Source: Anaerococcus pacaensis 9403502 (GTDB lineage Bacteria; Bacillota; Clostridia; Tissierellales; Peptoniphilaceae). From it: DNA of 64,000 nt. Below are positions 9,350 through 17,649 of this stretch, piece by piece. Positions within the stretch are counted from its first letter, which is position 1, and each line of letters begins with the position of its first letter. A program made the position numbers and the translations under genes. The DNA lies in assembly GCA_000308255.3 (NCBI GenBank), contig HG326666.1:177469-241468 (forward strand). The letters are read 5' to 3'. The notes below the pieces were generated by a model. The model did not search any database. It was not told the origin of the DNA and was given only the letters and a program-made list of their open reading frames with translations.

Positions 9350-9640
9350 GATTATCCCGAAAACTGGGTGCAGTTAAAAGGCCATTGATTTTGGGTCCAG
9401 TATGCCGGACACGCTTGTTTATCCCGAAATGTAGCGCGGGAGCGCGGAGAGGACGAAATCCGTATTTAGTTAGCACGTGAGAGCTTCGATAGAAGCGGAT
9501 TTTCGTGGGCTTTCTCGGCCTACGGCCTGCGACCATTCCATGGAGGGCAAGATGTGGCGACAATATTGGTCCTCCAAGAGCCGGGCAGGCTTGCTTGAGA
9601 CCCCTCGTCCCTATCCCCCGGAGGCGGAGTGTTTGATAAA
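9350..9640 (+). repeat. Dispersed intergenic repeat, copy R2
   Basis: Contains two tandem occurrences of the word GGTCCAGTATGCCGGACAC (near 9330 and 9390) and the GCGCGGAGAGGACGAA and GAGCCGGGCAGGCTTG words found inverted in R1. Short open frames over it differ between copies and look non-coding. Together R1 and R2 bracket the exporter gene as imperfect inverted repeats. Just downstream, around 9743-9775, is a separate hairpin (ATCCTTCG ... CTCAGGAT) of the kind often scattered in bacterial genomes. Confidence 0.75.
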
Positions 9641-9856
9641 TATTTATATTACATATAAAAGAGAAATTACGTTTGACTTATGTAGGGGTAGCAGAGTCCC
9701 TGCCCTGGATTTAGTGAAGGATTTACAGATTAATCTGACTTAAGATCCTTCGACTCACTTCGCTCGCTCAGGATGGTAGAAGCATGGACTTTGAAGAATA
9801 CGGGGTTAGCGAAGGGGGTGCACCCCCTTAAAGGTTTTCCTTATTTTTTCAAAAAC

Positions 9857-9897
9857 AAAAAAAGCCTCATTACTAGGCAATAACCCAGCAACAAGGC
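9857..9897 (-). terminator. Terminator of the serine dehydratase operon
   Basis: On the minus strand an imperfect stem (GCCTTGTT with AATGAGGC) is followed by a run of seven T, starting 37 bases after the sdaAA stop. Confidence 0.7.
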
Positions 9898-9933
9898 CTA
9901 TAAAAAGATTTTTCTAATATTTTTTAAAAAATA

Positions 9934-10812
9934 TTAAACAGTACCGTCAATATATTTTTCACGAAGTCTTAGCGCAGAAGGACACACAGCTATACCACCT
10001 TCACCTGTTTCACGAAGTCTTGATGGTAGGGCATCTCCTACTCTCTTCATTGCGTCTACTGCTTCATCGAAGTCTACATACATTTTTACCCCAGCCATTG
10101 CCATATCAGCACTTGCTAGAGCGTTCATGATGCCGTTGGCATTTCTTAGGTTACATGGGAATTCTACCATGCCGCCGATTGGGTCGCATACGAGTCCCAA
10201 GATGTTTAGTAGGGCACAGGTTGCTGAGTTTTCTTGTACTTGGATGTCGTATCCTCTAAGGAAGCATACTGCCGCTGCTGCCATTGCGGATGCTGATCCT
10301 GTTTCTGCTTGACAGCCACCTTCAGCACCTGCAAATGTTGCGTTATCAAAGATTACTTGGCCGATTTGTGTTGCCACAAGCATTGCTTTTTTTAATTCAT
10401 CATCATCATAGCCATATTTGTGGTACATGGTCATAAGTGTTGCTGGAAGGATACCTGATGAACCTGCTGTAGGAGCAGCTACTATTCTACCCATAGCAGC
10501 GTTTACCTCACTAGTTGATAGGGCCATAGCCATTGCTTTAGCTGCTGTATCACCTAGTACTGTATCTCCACCTAAGAAGTAATCATTCATTGCCTTAGCG
10601 TTACCACCTGTCATGCCAGTTACAGATACTACTGGTGTTTCAAGGGCAGCATGTGAGGATTCTTTCATCACATCTAGGGTGAATTGTAACCTATCCCAGA
10701 TTTCTTCTTCAGTTCTGCCTGTATTTTCTATCTCATCTTTGATTGATAGTTCCCAAAGTGATAGGCCTTCTTTTTCGCATCTTTCTTTTAATATATTAAA
10801 TTTAGTTAGCAT
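9934..10812 (-). CDS. sdaAA: L-serine dehydratase, iron-sulfur-dependent, alpha subunit
   Basis: Catalytic subunit of the oxygen-sensitive [4Fe-4S] L-serine ammonia-lyase, which turns L-serine into pyruvate and ammonia. The 292-residue length matches the two-subunit form of Firmicutes. Family segments include VSVTGMTGGNAKAMNDY, AAPTAGSSGILPA, EGGCQAETGSASAMAAAA and CDPIGGMVEFPC, which supply the cluster cysteines. It starts nine bases after the beta-subunit stop. With the symporter nearby, the genes form a serine-uptake and fermentation set. The Fe-S enzyme fits an anaerobe. Confidence 0.95.
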   Translation of the reverse strand: MLTKFNILKERCEKEGLSLWELSIKDEIENTGRTEEEIWDRLQFTLDVMKESSHAALETPVVSVTGMTGGNAKAMNDYFLGGDTVLGDTAAKAMAMALSTSEVNAAMGRIVAAPTAGSSGILPATLMTMYHKYGYDDDELKKAMLVATQIGQVIFDNATFAGAEGGCQAETGSASAMAAAAVCFLRGYDIQVQENSATCALLNILGLVCDPIGGMVEFPCNLRNANGIMNALASADMAMAGVKMYVDFDEAVDAMKRVGDALPSRLRETGEGGIAVCPSALRLREKYIDGTV

Positions 10813-10821
10813 TAAAAACTC

Positions 10822-11484
10822 CTATCCTATATATTTGATAAAATCAAAGTCTTTACCGTTTTTTATTGTTTCAAGTGCTTCGTCGGTTAGTGGCTCATCT
10901 AGTTCGCACACTAACATTACAGAATCACCATCTTTGATGGTTTTCATGGTGTGGATATTGTAGCCATTATCATAAAGTATGTTTGATACAAAGGCAATTA
11001 CGCCTTTTTGTTCGCCATAGCCCATGAATAGTGTAGGTCTTTTTGCATAATATTCGATAGGTTGGCCCATGATTCTATTTATTACCATAGCTCCCCCACC
11101 GATTGACGTGCCTTGGACATCTACATCTTCATGGTCTCCTGGATATTTAAATACCATACGAACTGTATTTGGGTGTACTTCACCTAAGTCTGTTTCTATG
11201 AATTTATATTTGATACCTGCTTCATCGGCATATGAGAAAGCATTGATGATTCTATCATCTTCTGGTTCAAAGCCTAGTACTCCACCTACTAATGCCCTAT
11301 TTGTGCCGTGGCCCTTGTAGGTTTTGGCAAATGATCCATGTAGGTAGAAGTCTACTTCATTGAAGCCTTCATCAACGATTTTACGAGCTGTGTTTGCTAT
11401 TTTACAAGCTCCAGCTGTGTGTGAGCTCGATGGACCTACCATTACTGGTCCAATTATGTCAAAAACTGATGCATTTACTGGCAT
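10822..11484 (-). CDS. sdaAB: L-serine dehydratase, iron-sulfur-dependent, beta subunit
   Basis: Beta subunit of the serine dehydratase, 220 residues. The N-terminal part has FDIIGPVMVGPSSSHTAGAC and the HGSFAKTYKGHGTNRALVGG block of SDH_beta; the C-terminal 70 residues (KGVIAFVSNILYDNGYNIHT onward) look like an ACT regulatory domain. It is first in a two-gene operon with sdaAA. Upstream of the ATG is a small palindrome ACCCAGATGGGT (11526-11537) that could be an operator, but nothing else supports that. Confidence 0.94.
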   Translation of the reverse strand: MPVNASVFDIIGPVMVGPSSSHTAGACKIANTARKIVDEGFNEVDFYLHGSFAKTYKGHGTNRALVGGVLGFEPEDDRIINAFSYADEAGIKYKFIETDLGEVHPNTVRMVFKYPGDHEDVDVQGTSIGGGAMVINRIMGQPIEYYAKRPTLFMGYGEQKGVIAFVSNILYDNGYNIHTMKTIKDGDSVMLVCELDEPLTDEALETIKNGKDFDFIKYIG

Positions 11485-11544
11485 ACTTACCTCCTTAAAT
11501 TTTTTACCTTTCTTACTTATATTGTACCCAGATGGGTTTGCTAT

Positions 11545-11575
11545 GTAAAAATAAAGGGCAGCTAAGAGCTACCCT
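11545..11575 (-). terminator. Terminator behind the DAACS symporter
   Basis: On the minus strand AGGGTAGCT/AGCTGCCCT forms a nine-position stem with one mismatch and a three-base loop, followed by TTTATTTTT, 25 bases after the symporter stop. It separates the symporter transcript from sdaAB. Confidence 0.75.
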
Positions 11576-11599
11576 ATTATAAATTGCAAAGGTTAGTTG

Positions 11600-12832
11600 T
11601 TATTTTGGGTTATTTATTACTGGAATTGGTTTCCAATCTTTGTTGCCTAAGATTTTTTGGTTGTAGATTTTATCTACTAATACTGCTATAGCTGTATCAC
11701 CAGATACGTTAGCTGCTGTACCAAATGAGTCTTGGGTTAGATATAGTGAAATAAGTAGACTTGCCATAGCTGATTCTGGTGCGATACCTACGATTGGTAG
11801 GAATGGAAGAGCACTCATTACTGCCCCACCTGGAGCACCTGGAGCTGCTACCATTGCGATACCTAGGATAGCTATAAGTTGTAGGATTAGACCAAAAGAG
11901 TGGTCCATGTTATACATATATAGGATTGTAAATACACAACCTGTTATTGTAATCATAGATCCTGGCATGTGTACTGTAGCACCTAGTGGTATTACAAAGT
12001 CTGCGATTTCACGGCTAACACCGTTGTTTGCTGCACATTGTAGGTTTACTGGAATAGTAGCTGCTGATGATTGTGTACCAACTGCTGTGAAGTAACCTCT
12101 AAGTTGGTTTTTAAGCATAGCAAATGGATTTTTGCCAGTAGCAGAACCCGCAATGATAAATAGTACTGTTACATATAAAATGTGTAGAATAATAATACAA
12201 ATAAATATTCTCCAGAAGATTGATAGTACGGCAAATACTGAACCATTGTAGCTCATTTCTGAGAAGTTACCAAAAATGAAGAATGGTAGTAGAGGTACTA
12301 TAGCTTTTGCAAGTACATTTGTGATAATAGCATTAAATTCATCTACGATTTTGTATAGGCCTTGGCCAGAACCATTGCGTCTTAACCAAGAGATAGAAAT
12401 ACCCATCATAAATGCGAAAACAATACCACCTGTTACATCAAAAAATGGTTTAAGCGGAACTGTAAAGTATGGGTCAAGAGTAAGACCTTCACTAGCTGTG
12501 ATTGCATTTACTTGTGCTTGAGTGATAAATCTTGGGAAGATGTTGCTACTCATTAGATATGATAAGCTACCACCAATAAGTGTAGAACAATATGCAAGTA
12601 GTACTGTTACACCTAGAAGTTTACCTGCCCCTTCACCTAGATCTGCTATACCTTTTGTAACGAAAGCAAGGATCATCAGTGGAATGATAAATGATAAAAA
12701 TGATCCAAAAATGGATGAGAATGTTACTGCAATTCTTACGAACCATTCAGGTAAATATTGACCTGCTAGGACCCCTAAGATGATTGCAAGAATCATACGT
12801 GGAATAAGTCCAACATTACGAAAACGTCCCAT
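11600..12832 (-). CDS. Sodium:dicarboxylate/amino-acid symporter (DAACS family), probable serine/threonine uptake
   Basis: Secondary transporter of the DAACS (GltP/SstT) family, 410 residues. It has the expected helical pattern, the serine-rich reentrant region VGTQSSAATIPVNLQCA before helix 7, and the second hairpin region GAPGGAVMSALPFLPIVGI. Such proteins import amino acids or dicarboxylates with sodium. Its position directly before the serine dehydratase operon suggests serine or threonine (inference). It has its own terminator. A 14-base word AAATTGCAAAGGTT lies just after the stop and, inverted, just upstream of the start. Confidence 0.85.
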   Translation of the reverse strand: MGRFRNVGLIPRMILAIILGVLAGQYLPEWFVRIAVTFSSIFGSFLSFIIPLMILAFVTKGIADLGEGAGKLLGVTVLLAYCSTLIGGSLSYLMSSNIFPRFITQAQVNAITASEGLTLDPYFTVPLKPFFDVTGGIVFAFMMGISISWLRRNGSGQGLYKIVDEFNAIITNVLAKAIVPLLPFFIFGNFSEMSYNGSVFAVLSIFWRIFICIIILHILYVTVLFIIAGSATGKNPFAMLKNQLRGYFTAVGTQSSAATIPVNLQCAANNGVSREIADFVIPLGATVHMPGSMITITGCVFTILYMYNMDHSFGLILQLIAILGIAMVAAPGAPGGAVMSALPFLPIVGIAPESAMASLLISLYLTQDSFGTAANVSGDTAIAVLVDKIYNQKILGNKDWKPIPVINNPK

Positions 12833-13058
12833 TAAAATCTCCTTTTTAAAATTTGGTTATGTAAACCTTTGCAATTTCATTGTAGCACATGATTTAACAC
12901 TTGTAAATGCCTTATATAAATTTGTCTAAATATTTAACATCATATGAGTCATTATACATTATTTAGTTAAAGTCATAATAAGATTGTTAAAATCTAGTAC
13001 AACAATGTCTATAGAAGAATTTTAGTATATAATAACTAAGAAAAAAATGCAAGCAAAA

Positions 13059-13211
13059 GGGGCTGTTGCAAAATAGATAAATTGTTCCAATATCATTCGA
13101 GCACCCTCCCAGATAGTTTGGCCTCCATGAGCCGGCGGGCTAAATCTCAAACTATCTGTGAGTGCACTCTAATGATGGAACAATAATTATCTATTGATTT
13201 GCAACAGCCCC
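13059..13211. mobile_element. MITE-like palindromic element, copy 1 (153 bp)
   Basis: Ends are perfect 14-base inverted repeats, GGGGCTGTTGCAAA, and the complementarity continues imperfectly over most of the element, so it folds into one long hairpin. By eye it matches copy 3 (37626-37778) at every base. It carries no gene. The end sequence resembles the inverted repeats of IS6-type elements such as IS26, but no such transposase is in the window. It begins 21 bases behind the sodA stop codon and could serve as its terminator. Confidence 0.9.
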
Positions 13212-13232
13212 TTGTAAAATCTTAGTAAAAAT

Positions 13233-13844
13233 TTATTTAACGTTTTGATATCTTTCTTCTACTACATCCCAGTTTACTACTTTCCACCATTCTTGTAGAT
13301 ATTTTGGTCTAGCGTTTTGGTAGTCTAGGTAGTAAGCGTGTTCCCATACGTCGTTACCAAGGATAGCTTCTTTGCCTTCTAGGATTGGGTTGTCTTGGTT
13401 TTTAGTTGAGATAACTGCTAGTTCGCCATTATCTACTACAAGCCATGCCCAACCAGAACCGAATTGGCCTTTACCAGCATCTTCAAATTTAGTTTTGAAT
13501 TCTTCAAATGAACCAAATTTAGCATCGATAGCTTCTTTTAATTCACCAACTGGCTCGCTTGATCCACCTGGAGTCATTGTTTCCCAGAATTTGTTGTGGT
13601 TTAGAACTCCACCAAGGTTGTTTATAAGTTTTTGTTTTTTAGCAGCATCATCTGTTATTTCGTCAATTTTCTTTAATAAGCATTTTGGGCAAGATTGATC
13701 TTCAAAGCCTGTGCCTTCTAATAATTGATTAGCTGTATCTACGTATGCTTGGTGGTGTTTATCGTGGTGGAAAGTCATAGTTTCCTTAGAAATCACTGGT
13801 TCTAGTGCGTCATAATCATATGGTAGTGCTTTTAATTCTAACAT
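13233..13844 (-). CDS. sodA: Superoxide dismutase, iron/manganese type
   Basis: Dismutates superoxide in the cytoplasm. The 203-residue protein has the full family pattern: [30 protein letters not shown] with the first metal His, [13 protein letters not shown] with the second, GSGWAWLVV, and [19 protein letters not shown] with the last Asp and His. An unusual CPKC pair sits in a short insertion around residue 52, which could bind metal or be redox-active (speculative). A good GGAGG site precedes the ATG. Metal preference cannot be decided from sequence. Confidence 0.96.
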   Translation of the reverse strand: MLELKALPYDYDALEPVISKETMTFHHDKHHQAYVDTANQLLEGTGFEDQSCPKCLLKKIDEITDDAAKKQKLINNLGGVLNHNKFWETMTPGGSSEPVGELKEAIDAKFGSFEEFKTKFEDAGKGQFGSGWAWLVVDNGELAVISTKNQDNPILEGKEAILGNDVWEHAYYLDYQNARPKYLQEWWKVVNWDVVEERYQNVK

Positions 13845-13880
13845 TTATAAAACCTCCTAAAGTTTTACATTTAATACTAT

Positions 13881-13939
13881 GGTAAGTCATCTTACCGTCT
13901 ATATTATACTAATACCCACATTTGATAAAATTTATCAAA
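13881..13939 (-). promoter_or_regulatory. Probable sodA promoter region with two palindromes
   Basis: On the minus strand a TATAAT -10 box lies at 13903-13908. A 6+6 inverted repeat GGTAAG-N4-CTTACC (13881-13896) overlaps the expected start site, and a 9+9 palindrome TTTGATAAA-A-TTTATCAAA (13921-13939) lies upstream, two bases from the neighbouring gene's stop. Either may bind a regulator; the second could also act as a weak terminator. No regulator is assigned. Confidence 0.4.
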
Positions 13940-13940
13940 A

Positions 13941-14378
13941 TTATTTTTTAAATTCAACAAGCGCTGTGGCCTCATATATCAAAACGACTTCGCCCTCTGG
14001 ATCGTAGGCTGTGAGTTTATTGGTGACAAAACCATCTTGGCCTGCTTTTCTTTCGAGAAGCTTCGTGGTTTCGACCTTTATGGTGTAAAAAGTGTCAGGA
14101 TAAATTGGCAAGAGCCAACTCGCATTATCTACTCGTACTCCGCATATCATGCCCTCTTCATCAATGCGGGTCTTTACCCACTGGCCCCAAAAGACAGTAT
14201 TGGCCCAAGACCCGCTAGCTATTATCCTTCCAAAACGTGATTTTTCTGCAGCCTTTTTGTCTACATGTATAGGACGAGGGTCATATCTTTTCCCCGCTTC
14301 TATTATTTCTTCTTCTGTAAAAGATATGGGCTCGATATCATCAAATACCATCCCAACTTCATATTCATCAAAATACAT
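13941..14378 (-). CDS. MaoC-like hot-dog dehydratase
   Basis: Small 145-residue protein of the MaoC/(R)-specific enoyl-CoA hydratase group. The catalytic region reads YDPRPIHVDKKAAEKSRFGR, where Asp and His occupy the hydratase dyad positions, followed by IIASGSW, and the C-terminus has the usual hot-dog strands. Such proteins hydrate enoyl-CoA or enoyl-ACP, but many stand-alone members have no known substrate. No other fatty-acid gene is nearby. The start at 14378 gives the normal family N-terminus (YFDEYEVGMVF). Confidence 0.8.
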   Translation of the reverse strand: MYFDEYEVGMVFDDIEPISFTEEEIIEAGKRYDPRPIHVDKKAAEKSRFGRIIASGSWANTVFWGQWVKTRIDEEGMICGVRVDNASWLLPIYPDTFYTIKVETTKLLERKAGQDGFVTNKLTAYDPEGEVVLIYEATALVEFKK

Positions 14379-14418
14379 ATCTTCACCTCAAGCTATACTT
14401 ACCCAATTATTTCTAAAG

Positions 14419-14441
14419 AAAAAGCACCCAGCTGGGTGCAA
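14419..14441 (-). terminator. Terminator of the small membrane-protein gene
   Basis: A perfect 16-base palindrome GCACCCAGCTGGGTGC followed on the minus strand by TTTTTC, two bases after the stop codon at 14444. Confidence 0.8.
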
Positions 14442-14443
14442 AA

Positions 14444-14737
14444 TTATATATACTGTGCCAATACTATAGTTAATATTATAGGCCCTATGATGACTGTAGC
14501 TACTAGTAAAAATTCCATCACATTTAGTGATAAGAATCCTACTTGAAAAAGTATGGCTTCTACAACAAATACTAGACCAAGGATGATATATGCTCTACCT
14601 ACATCTTTAGCTAATTTATCTAAATCATCAATCTTTGATAGATTGACTCCATTTAGTAAATGTAACATCTTTTTTTGTCTAAACTTCATCCCTAAAACTA
14701 TAAAAGTTAGGCCACAAAGAAGACTTACTATTAACAT
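14444..14737 (-). CDS. Small integral membrane protein of unknown function
   Basis: The 97-residue product has three predicted membrane segments: residues 1-17 (LLCGLTFIVLGM), about 48-64 (AYIILGLVFVVEAILF) and about 72-93 (VMEFLLVATVIIGPIILTIV). A short cytoplasmic-looking loop with KMLHLLNGVNLSKIDDLDKL separates the first two. The start has a GGAG-like site (AGGAGATAGT) and a dedicated terminator follows, so it is probably a real gene. I do not recognise the family. Confidence 0.65.
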   Translation of the reverse strand: MLIVSLLCGLTFIVLGMKFRQKKMLHLLNGVNLSKIDDLDKLAKDVGRAYIILGLVFVVEAILFQVGFLSLNVMEFLLVATVIIGPIILTIVLAQYI

Positions 14738-14858
14738 ACTATCTCCTTATTTATTCTCAGAGGATCCTGTAACTTAGTATCTTAGGCTAATTATATCATA
14801 ATTAATAAATCATATCTAGCGGTGTATTTAATAAATTATGGATGCTTGTATGTTGAGC

Positions 14859-15485
14859 TTAAGAATTCTTTGATGATTCTATAGCCATTTTAATATTTTC
14901 TTTTAATTTATCTTTTTGCTCTTGTGGTATAAGAGCACCTTCAATTGGGTCACCAATGATTTTGCCGTTTTTATCAACTACGATTGTAGTTGGATAGGCA
15001 AATATTGTTTCTAGGTAGTCCTTCATATCTCCTTCGTAATCTACTGCCAGTGCCTTGTATGTTGGTTTTTTGTCAGCAATGATTCGATCAAAGGCTTCTT
15101 TTGTTGATTCATCGTAATTTACATCTGTACACATAGAGATAAATTCGACGCCTTCTTCTTTATGAAGTTCGTCAGCCAGATTATTTAGCTCATCCATTTC
15201 CTCTATACAAGCAGAACAGCCTGTAAACCAAAGATTTATTACTGTAGCATTATTTTTTTCTATATCGGCTATACCATAGTCGCCACCATTTTGATCTTTG
15301 GCTGTAAACACTGGGAGCTTTGTTTTAGTCGCTCCCATATTAGATGGTTCTTCGATTGGTAGGTTTTCGCTAACTACATTGGCCCCTTCTGGAATGGCCA
15401 TGTCTTTAGGACTAGCCTCTTTGTTTCCGCAGGCAGCTAGAGTGAGCCCTGCCATTATTATTAGTGTTTTACTTACTTTTTTCAT
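14859..15485 (-). CDS. TlpA-like thiol-disulfide oxidoreductase lipoprotein
   Basis: Extracytoplasmic thioredoxin-fold protein, 208 residues. It begins with a lipoprotein signal peptide (lipobox LAAC, Cys19). The redoxin domain starts at PVFTAKDQNGG and carries the active site WFTGCSACIEEM (CxxC), then a cis-Pro region YPTTIVVDKNGKIIGD. Its start overlaps the 3' end of the ferredoxin-type gene, so the two are coupled. The partner membrane ferredoxin and CXXC mini-protein suggest electron transfer across the membrane to extracellular disulfides (inference). Confidence 0.9.
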   Translation of the reverse strand: MKKVSKTLIIMAGLTLAACGNKEASPKDMAIPEGANVVSENLPIEEPSNMGATKTKLPVFTAKDQNGGDYGIADIEKNNATVINLWFTGCSACIEEMDELNNLADELHKEEGVEFISMCTDVNYDESTKEAFDRIIADKKPTYKALAVDYEGDMKDYLETIFAYPTTIVVDKNGKIIGDPIEGALIPQEQKDKLKENIKMAIESSKNS

Positions 15486-16350
15486 TTACTATTTGCTCCT
15501 TATTTGTTATTTCTCTAAACATAGAGGTAGATATGGCCTTAGTTGGGCAAGATTTGACACAATCGCCACATCTGATGCATTCGTGGTGGCAAGAGTCCTT
15601 CCTTATATCCACATCCATCTTACATACCCTAGCACATTTGCCACAGTCAATACATTTGTGCTCATTTACATCGATCTGGTAGAAGCTATATTTATTAAAG
15701 AATGAATAAAATGCTCCTAGTGGGCATATCCACTTGCAAAATGGCCTGTAATATAAGACCGATAGGATGCTTGTAGCTATGAGTATGCCAAGCTTCCAAT
15801 TAAACAGAGTTCCCATACCTAGCCTTAGCTTTGGATTGGCAAGAGCTAGCGGAAAGGCCCCTTCGAGGATTCCTTGTGGGCAGATGTATTTGCAGAAGTA
15901 TGGAGGAATTACTTCATATACATCGCGCAGGACTAGGCCCAAGGCTATGATTAAGCTAAAGAGAATACCATATTTAATATATCGAAGTGGCCAGAGTTTT
16001 TTTGTCGAAAACTTAGGGCTTGGTATTTTGTGGAGGATGTCTTGGACTAGGCCAAAGGGACAAAGAAATCCACATATGAGCCTACCAACCATAACTCCAA
16101 AAAATGCCATCATTCCAAATACATAGTAGGAAAACCTGTATTTCTTAGCGCCCATTACTGCTTGAAGGCTCCCGATTGGACAAGAGCCCAGCGCACCCGG
16201 ACATGAATAGCAATTTAGGCCTGGCAGGCAGACTTTTTTGGCTGGCCCTGTATAAATCTTTCCTTTAAAAAAGTTTGGTATATGTAGATTGTAGGCAAGG
16301 GCTACCAGAGCTTGGATTTTGAGTCGGCCGAGGCTTCTTAGCTTATCCAA
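15469..16350 (-). CDS. Membrane-bound 4Fe-4S ferredoxin (NapH/MauN-like)
   Basis: A 293-residue membrane iron-sulfur protein. Four or five helices carry the paired CxxxCP motifs ICGFLCPFGL, FCKYICPQG and FCKWICPLGAF typical of the NapH/NosR family. Near the N-terminus is a cysteine cluster CLPGLNCYSCPGALGSCPIG. The C-terminus has two ferredoxin motifs, CIDCGKCARVCKMD and CIRCGDCVKSCPTKA. The start codon is TTG, embedded in the stop of the CXXC mini-gene (ATTGGATAA), which implies translational coupling. Role: moving electrons from the cytoplasm to the TlpA-like lipoprotein encoded next. Confidence 0.88.
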   Translation of the reverse strand: MDKLRSLGRLKIQALVALAYNLHIPNFFKGKIYTGPAKKVCLPGLNCYSCPGALGSCPIGSLQAVMGAKKYRFSYYVFGMMAFFGVMVGRLICGFLCPFGLVQDILHKIPSPKFSTKKLWPLRYIKYGILFSLIIALGLVLRDVYEVIPPYFCKYICPQGILEGAFPLALANPKLRLGMGTLFNWKLGILIATSILSVLYYRPFCKWICPLGAFYSFFNKYSFYQIDVNEHKCIDCGKCARVCKMDVDIRKDSCHHECIRCGDCVKSCPTKAISTSMFREITNKEQIVNEKSK

Positions 16351-16489
16351 TGCCTATACACTCCAAGCATAGTTTTACAGCTTTATTGAGGACAGTATTT
16401 GCCTCACCTCTATATGTCCCATATACCATAAAGACAAGGGAGGTGAGGAGTATTAAATTTCTTACAATTTTTCTATCAATTTTTATCAT
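16343..16489 (-). CDS. CXXC mini-protein of the CD1871A type (48 residues)
   Basis: A gene easily missed because it is so short. The 48-residue product is one membrane helix (about residues 10-24) followed by the segment YRGEANTVLNKAVKLCLECI and a final GIG. The GEANTVLNKA..CLECIGIG tail matches what I know of the CD1871A CXXC family, which typically sits beside a 4Fe-4S membrane protein and a TlpA-like protein, as here. A GAGG ribosome site precedes the ATG, and its stop overlaps the TTG start of the ferredoxin gene. Probably a small redox carrier or assembly partner at the membrane. Confidence 0.85.
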   Translation of the reverse strand: MIKIDRKIVRNLILLTSLVFMVYGTYRGEANTVLNKAVKLCLECIGIG

Positions 16490-16536
16490 ATCGTTACCTC
16501 TATGATAATCTTAGCAAATAGTTTATTAATTTCATG

Positions 16537-17649
16537 TTAAGCTTGATTAAATATTATCAAAAATTTGCTACCCTGAGGTTTATTGTCTACTACTCTAATC
16601 TTTGCGCCTAGGCTTTCGGCTAGTTGTTTGGATAAGGCAAGGCCAATGCCAAAGCCTTCTGCACCTCTAGAATTGTCTGCCTGGTAGAAAAGATCAAAGA
16701 CTTTTTGCTTTTGCTCATTAGTCATCCCTAGACCAGTATCCGCCACTTCAATGATAGTTTTTGTCTTATCTGAGCTTGCAGATATTGCTATAGTTCCTGA
16801 TTGCTGGTTGTATTTGACAGCATTCTGGATGATATTAAACATCAATCTTTGGAAAAGCGCATCGTCTGTTTTTAGAGTCAGATTGCTGTTGATATTTATA
16901 GTCACATCAATATTCTTCTCATCTATCCTATCTTCTAAGTCAAATAATATTTCTTCGATAATTTCTCTTATATATACAGTAGTTAAACTCACATGTTGGT
17001 TTCTAGAAAACATGAGGACAGAGTCGATGAGATTTTTTAGCTTTTCTAAATTGTCATCGATTTTATCGATAAAGACGGCCGTATCTGGATCAGTATTTTT
17101 TCGCCTAAAGACATCGACCTGGGCCTTCATCACAGCCACTGGTGTTCTAAGTTCGTGGGCGACATTGGATGAGAAATCTTTTTGCTTCTTATAGTCCCTA
17201 TAAATCCTTGCCATCAGCCTATTAAAGCTATAGGCCAAGTCTTCGATTTCACTAGACCCTGATTCGACCAATTGGTTTTCGGCAAATGTCTCAGGACGCT
17301 CGATATCTATTTTTGCTATATTTCTTTGCAAATCACGCAGCGGTGCGAGGATTCTTGAAATGATAAGAGCAAAGATTAAAGAGCCTATGATAATCACAAG
17401 GCCCATGACAACAAAGGTATAAATCCTAAAGTCAGCAGTAGATTGCAAATGGGCATTATTTACAGTAACCACCATTGAATTCCTATAAGAAGGCATCCAT
17501 CTATTAATCTCCGCCAGCATTTGTTCGGTCATTTGGATTTGCTTTTGGTTAATCATGTAATTTGTGATGGTAATCATTGCGATAAAAATTATTACAACCG
17601 CAGCTATTAGCTTAAAAACTATCGACCTATAAAATTTATCATTCTTCAT
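16537..17649 (-). CDS. Sensor histidine kinase (HAMP, HisKA, HATPase)
   Basis: Membrane sensor of a two-component system, about 370 residues. Two membrane helices (about 10-30 and 75-95) enclose a short extracytoplasmic loop of some 45 residues, then a HAMP segment, the H-box VAHELRTPVAVMK with the phospho-His, the N-box FNIIQNAVKYN, and VADTGLGMT and GFGIGLALSKQL in the ATP-binding lid. I use the ATG at 17649 that overlaps the regulator stop by 11 bases; a TTG at 17670 is less likely. It lies 47 bases upstream of the CXXC mini-gene, so it may be on one transcript with the redox genes. Confidence 0.9.
   Translation of the reverse strand: MKNDKFYRSIVFKLIAAVVIIFIAMITITNYMINQKQIQMTEQMLAEINRWMPSYRNSMVVTVNNAHLQSTADFRIYTFVVMGLVIIIGSLIFALIISRILAPLRDLQRNIAKIDIERPETFAENQLVESGSSEIEDLAYSFNRLMARIYRDYKKQKDFSSNVAHELRTPVAVMKAQVDVFRRKNTDPDTAVFIDKIDDNLEKLKNLIDSVLMFSRNQHVSLTTVYIREIIEEILFDLEDRIDEKNIDVTININSNLTLKTDDALFQRLMFNIIQNAVKYNQQSGTIAISASSDKTKTIIEVADTGLGMTNEQKQKVFDLFYQADNSRGAEGFGIGLALSKQLAESLGAKIRVVDNKPQGSKFLIIFNQA

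Noticed and set aside
9324..9743. Open frames of 79 and 88 codons on both strands
   Set aside because: They lie on repeat R2; frames are not kept in the other repeat copies.
13059..13211. Attenuator or riboswitch behind the symporter gene
   Set aside because: The same sequence occurs at 37.6 kb next to unrelated genes with transposon-like terminal repeats.
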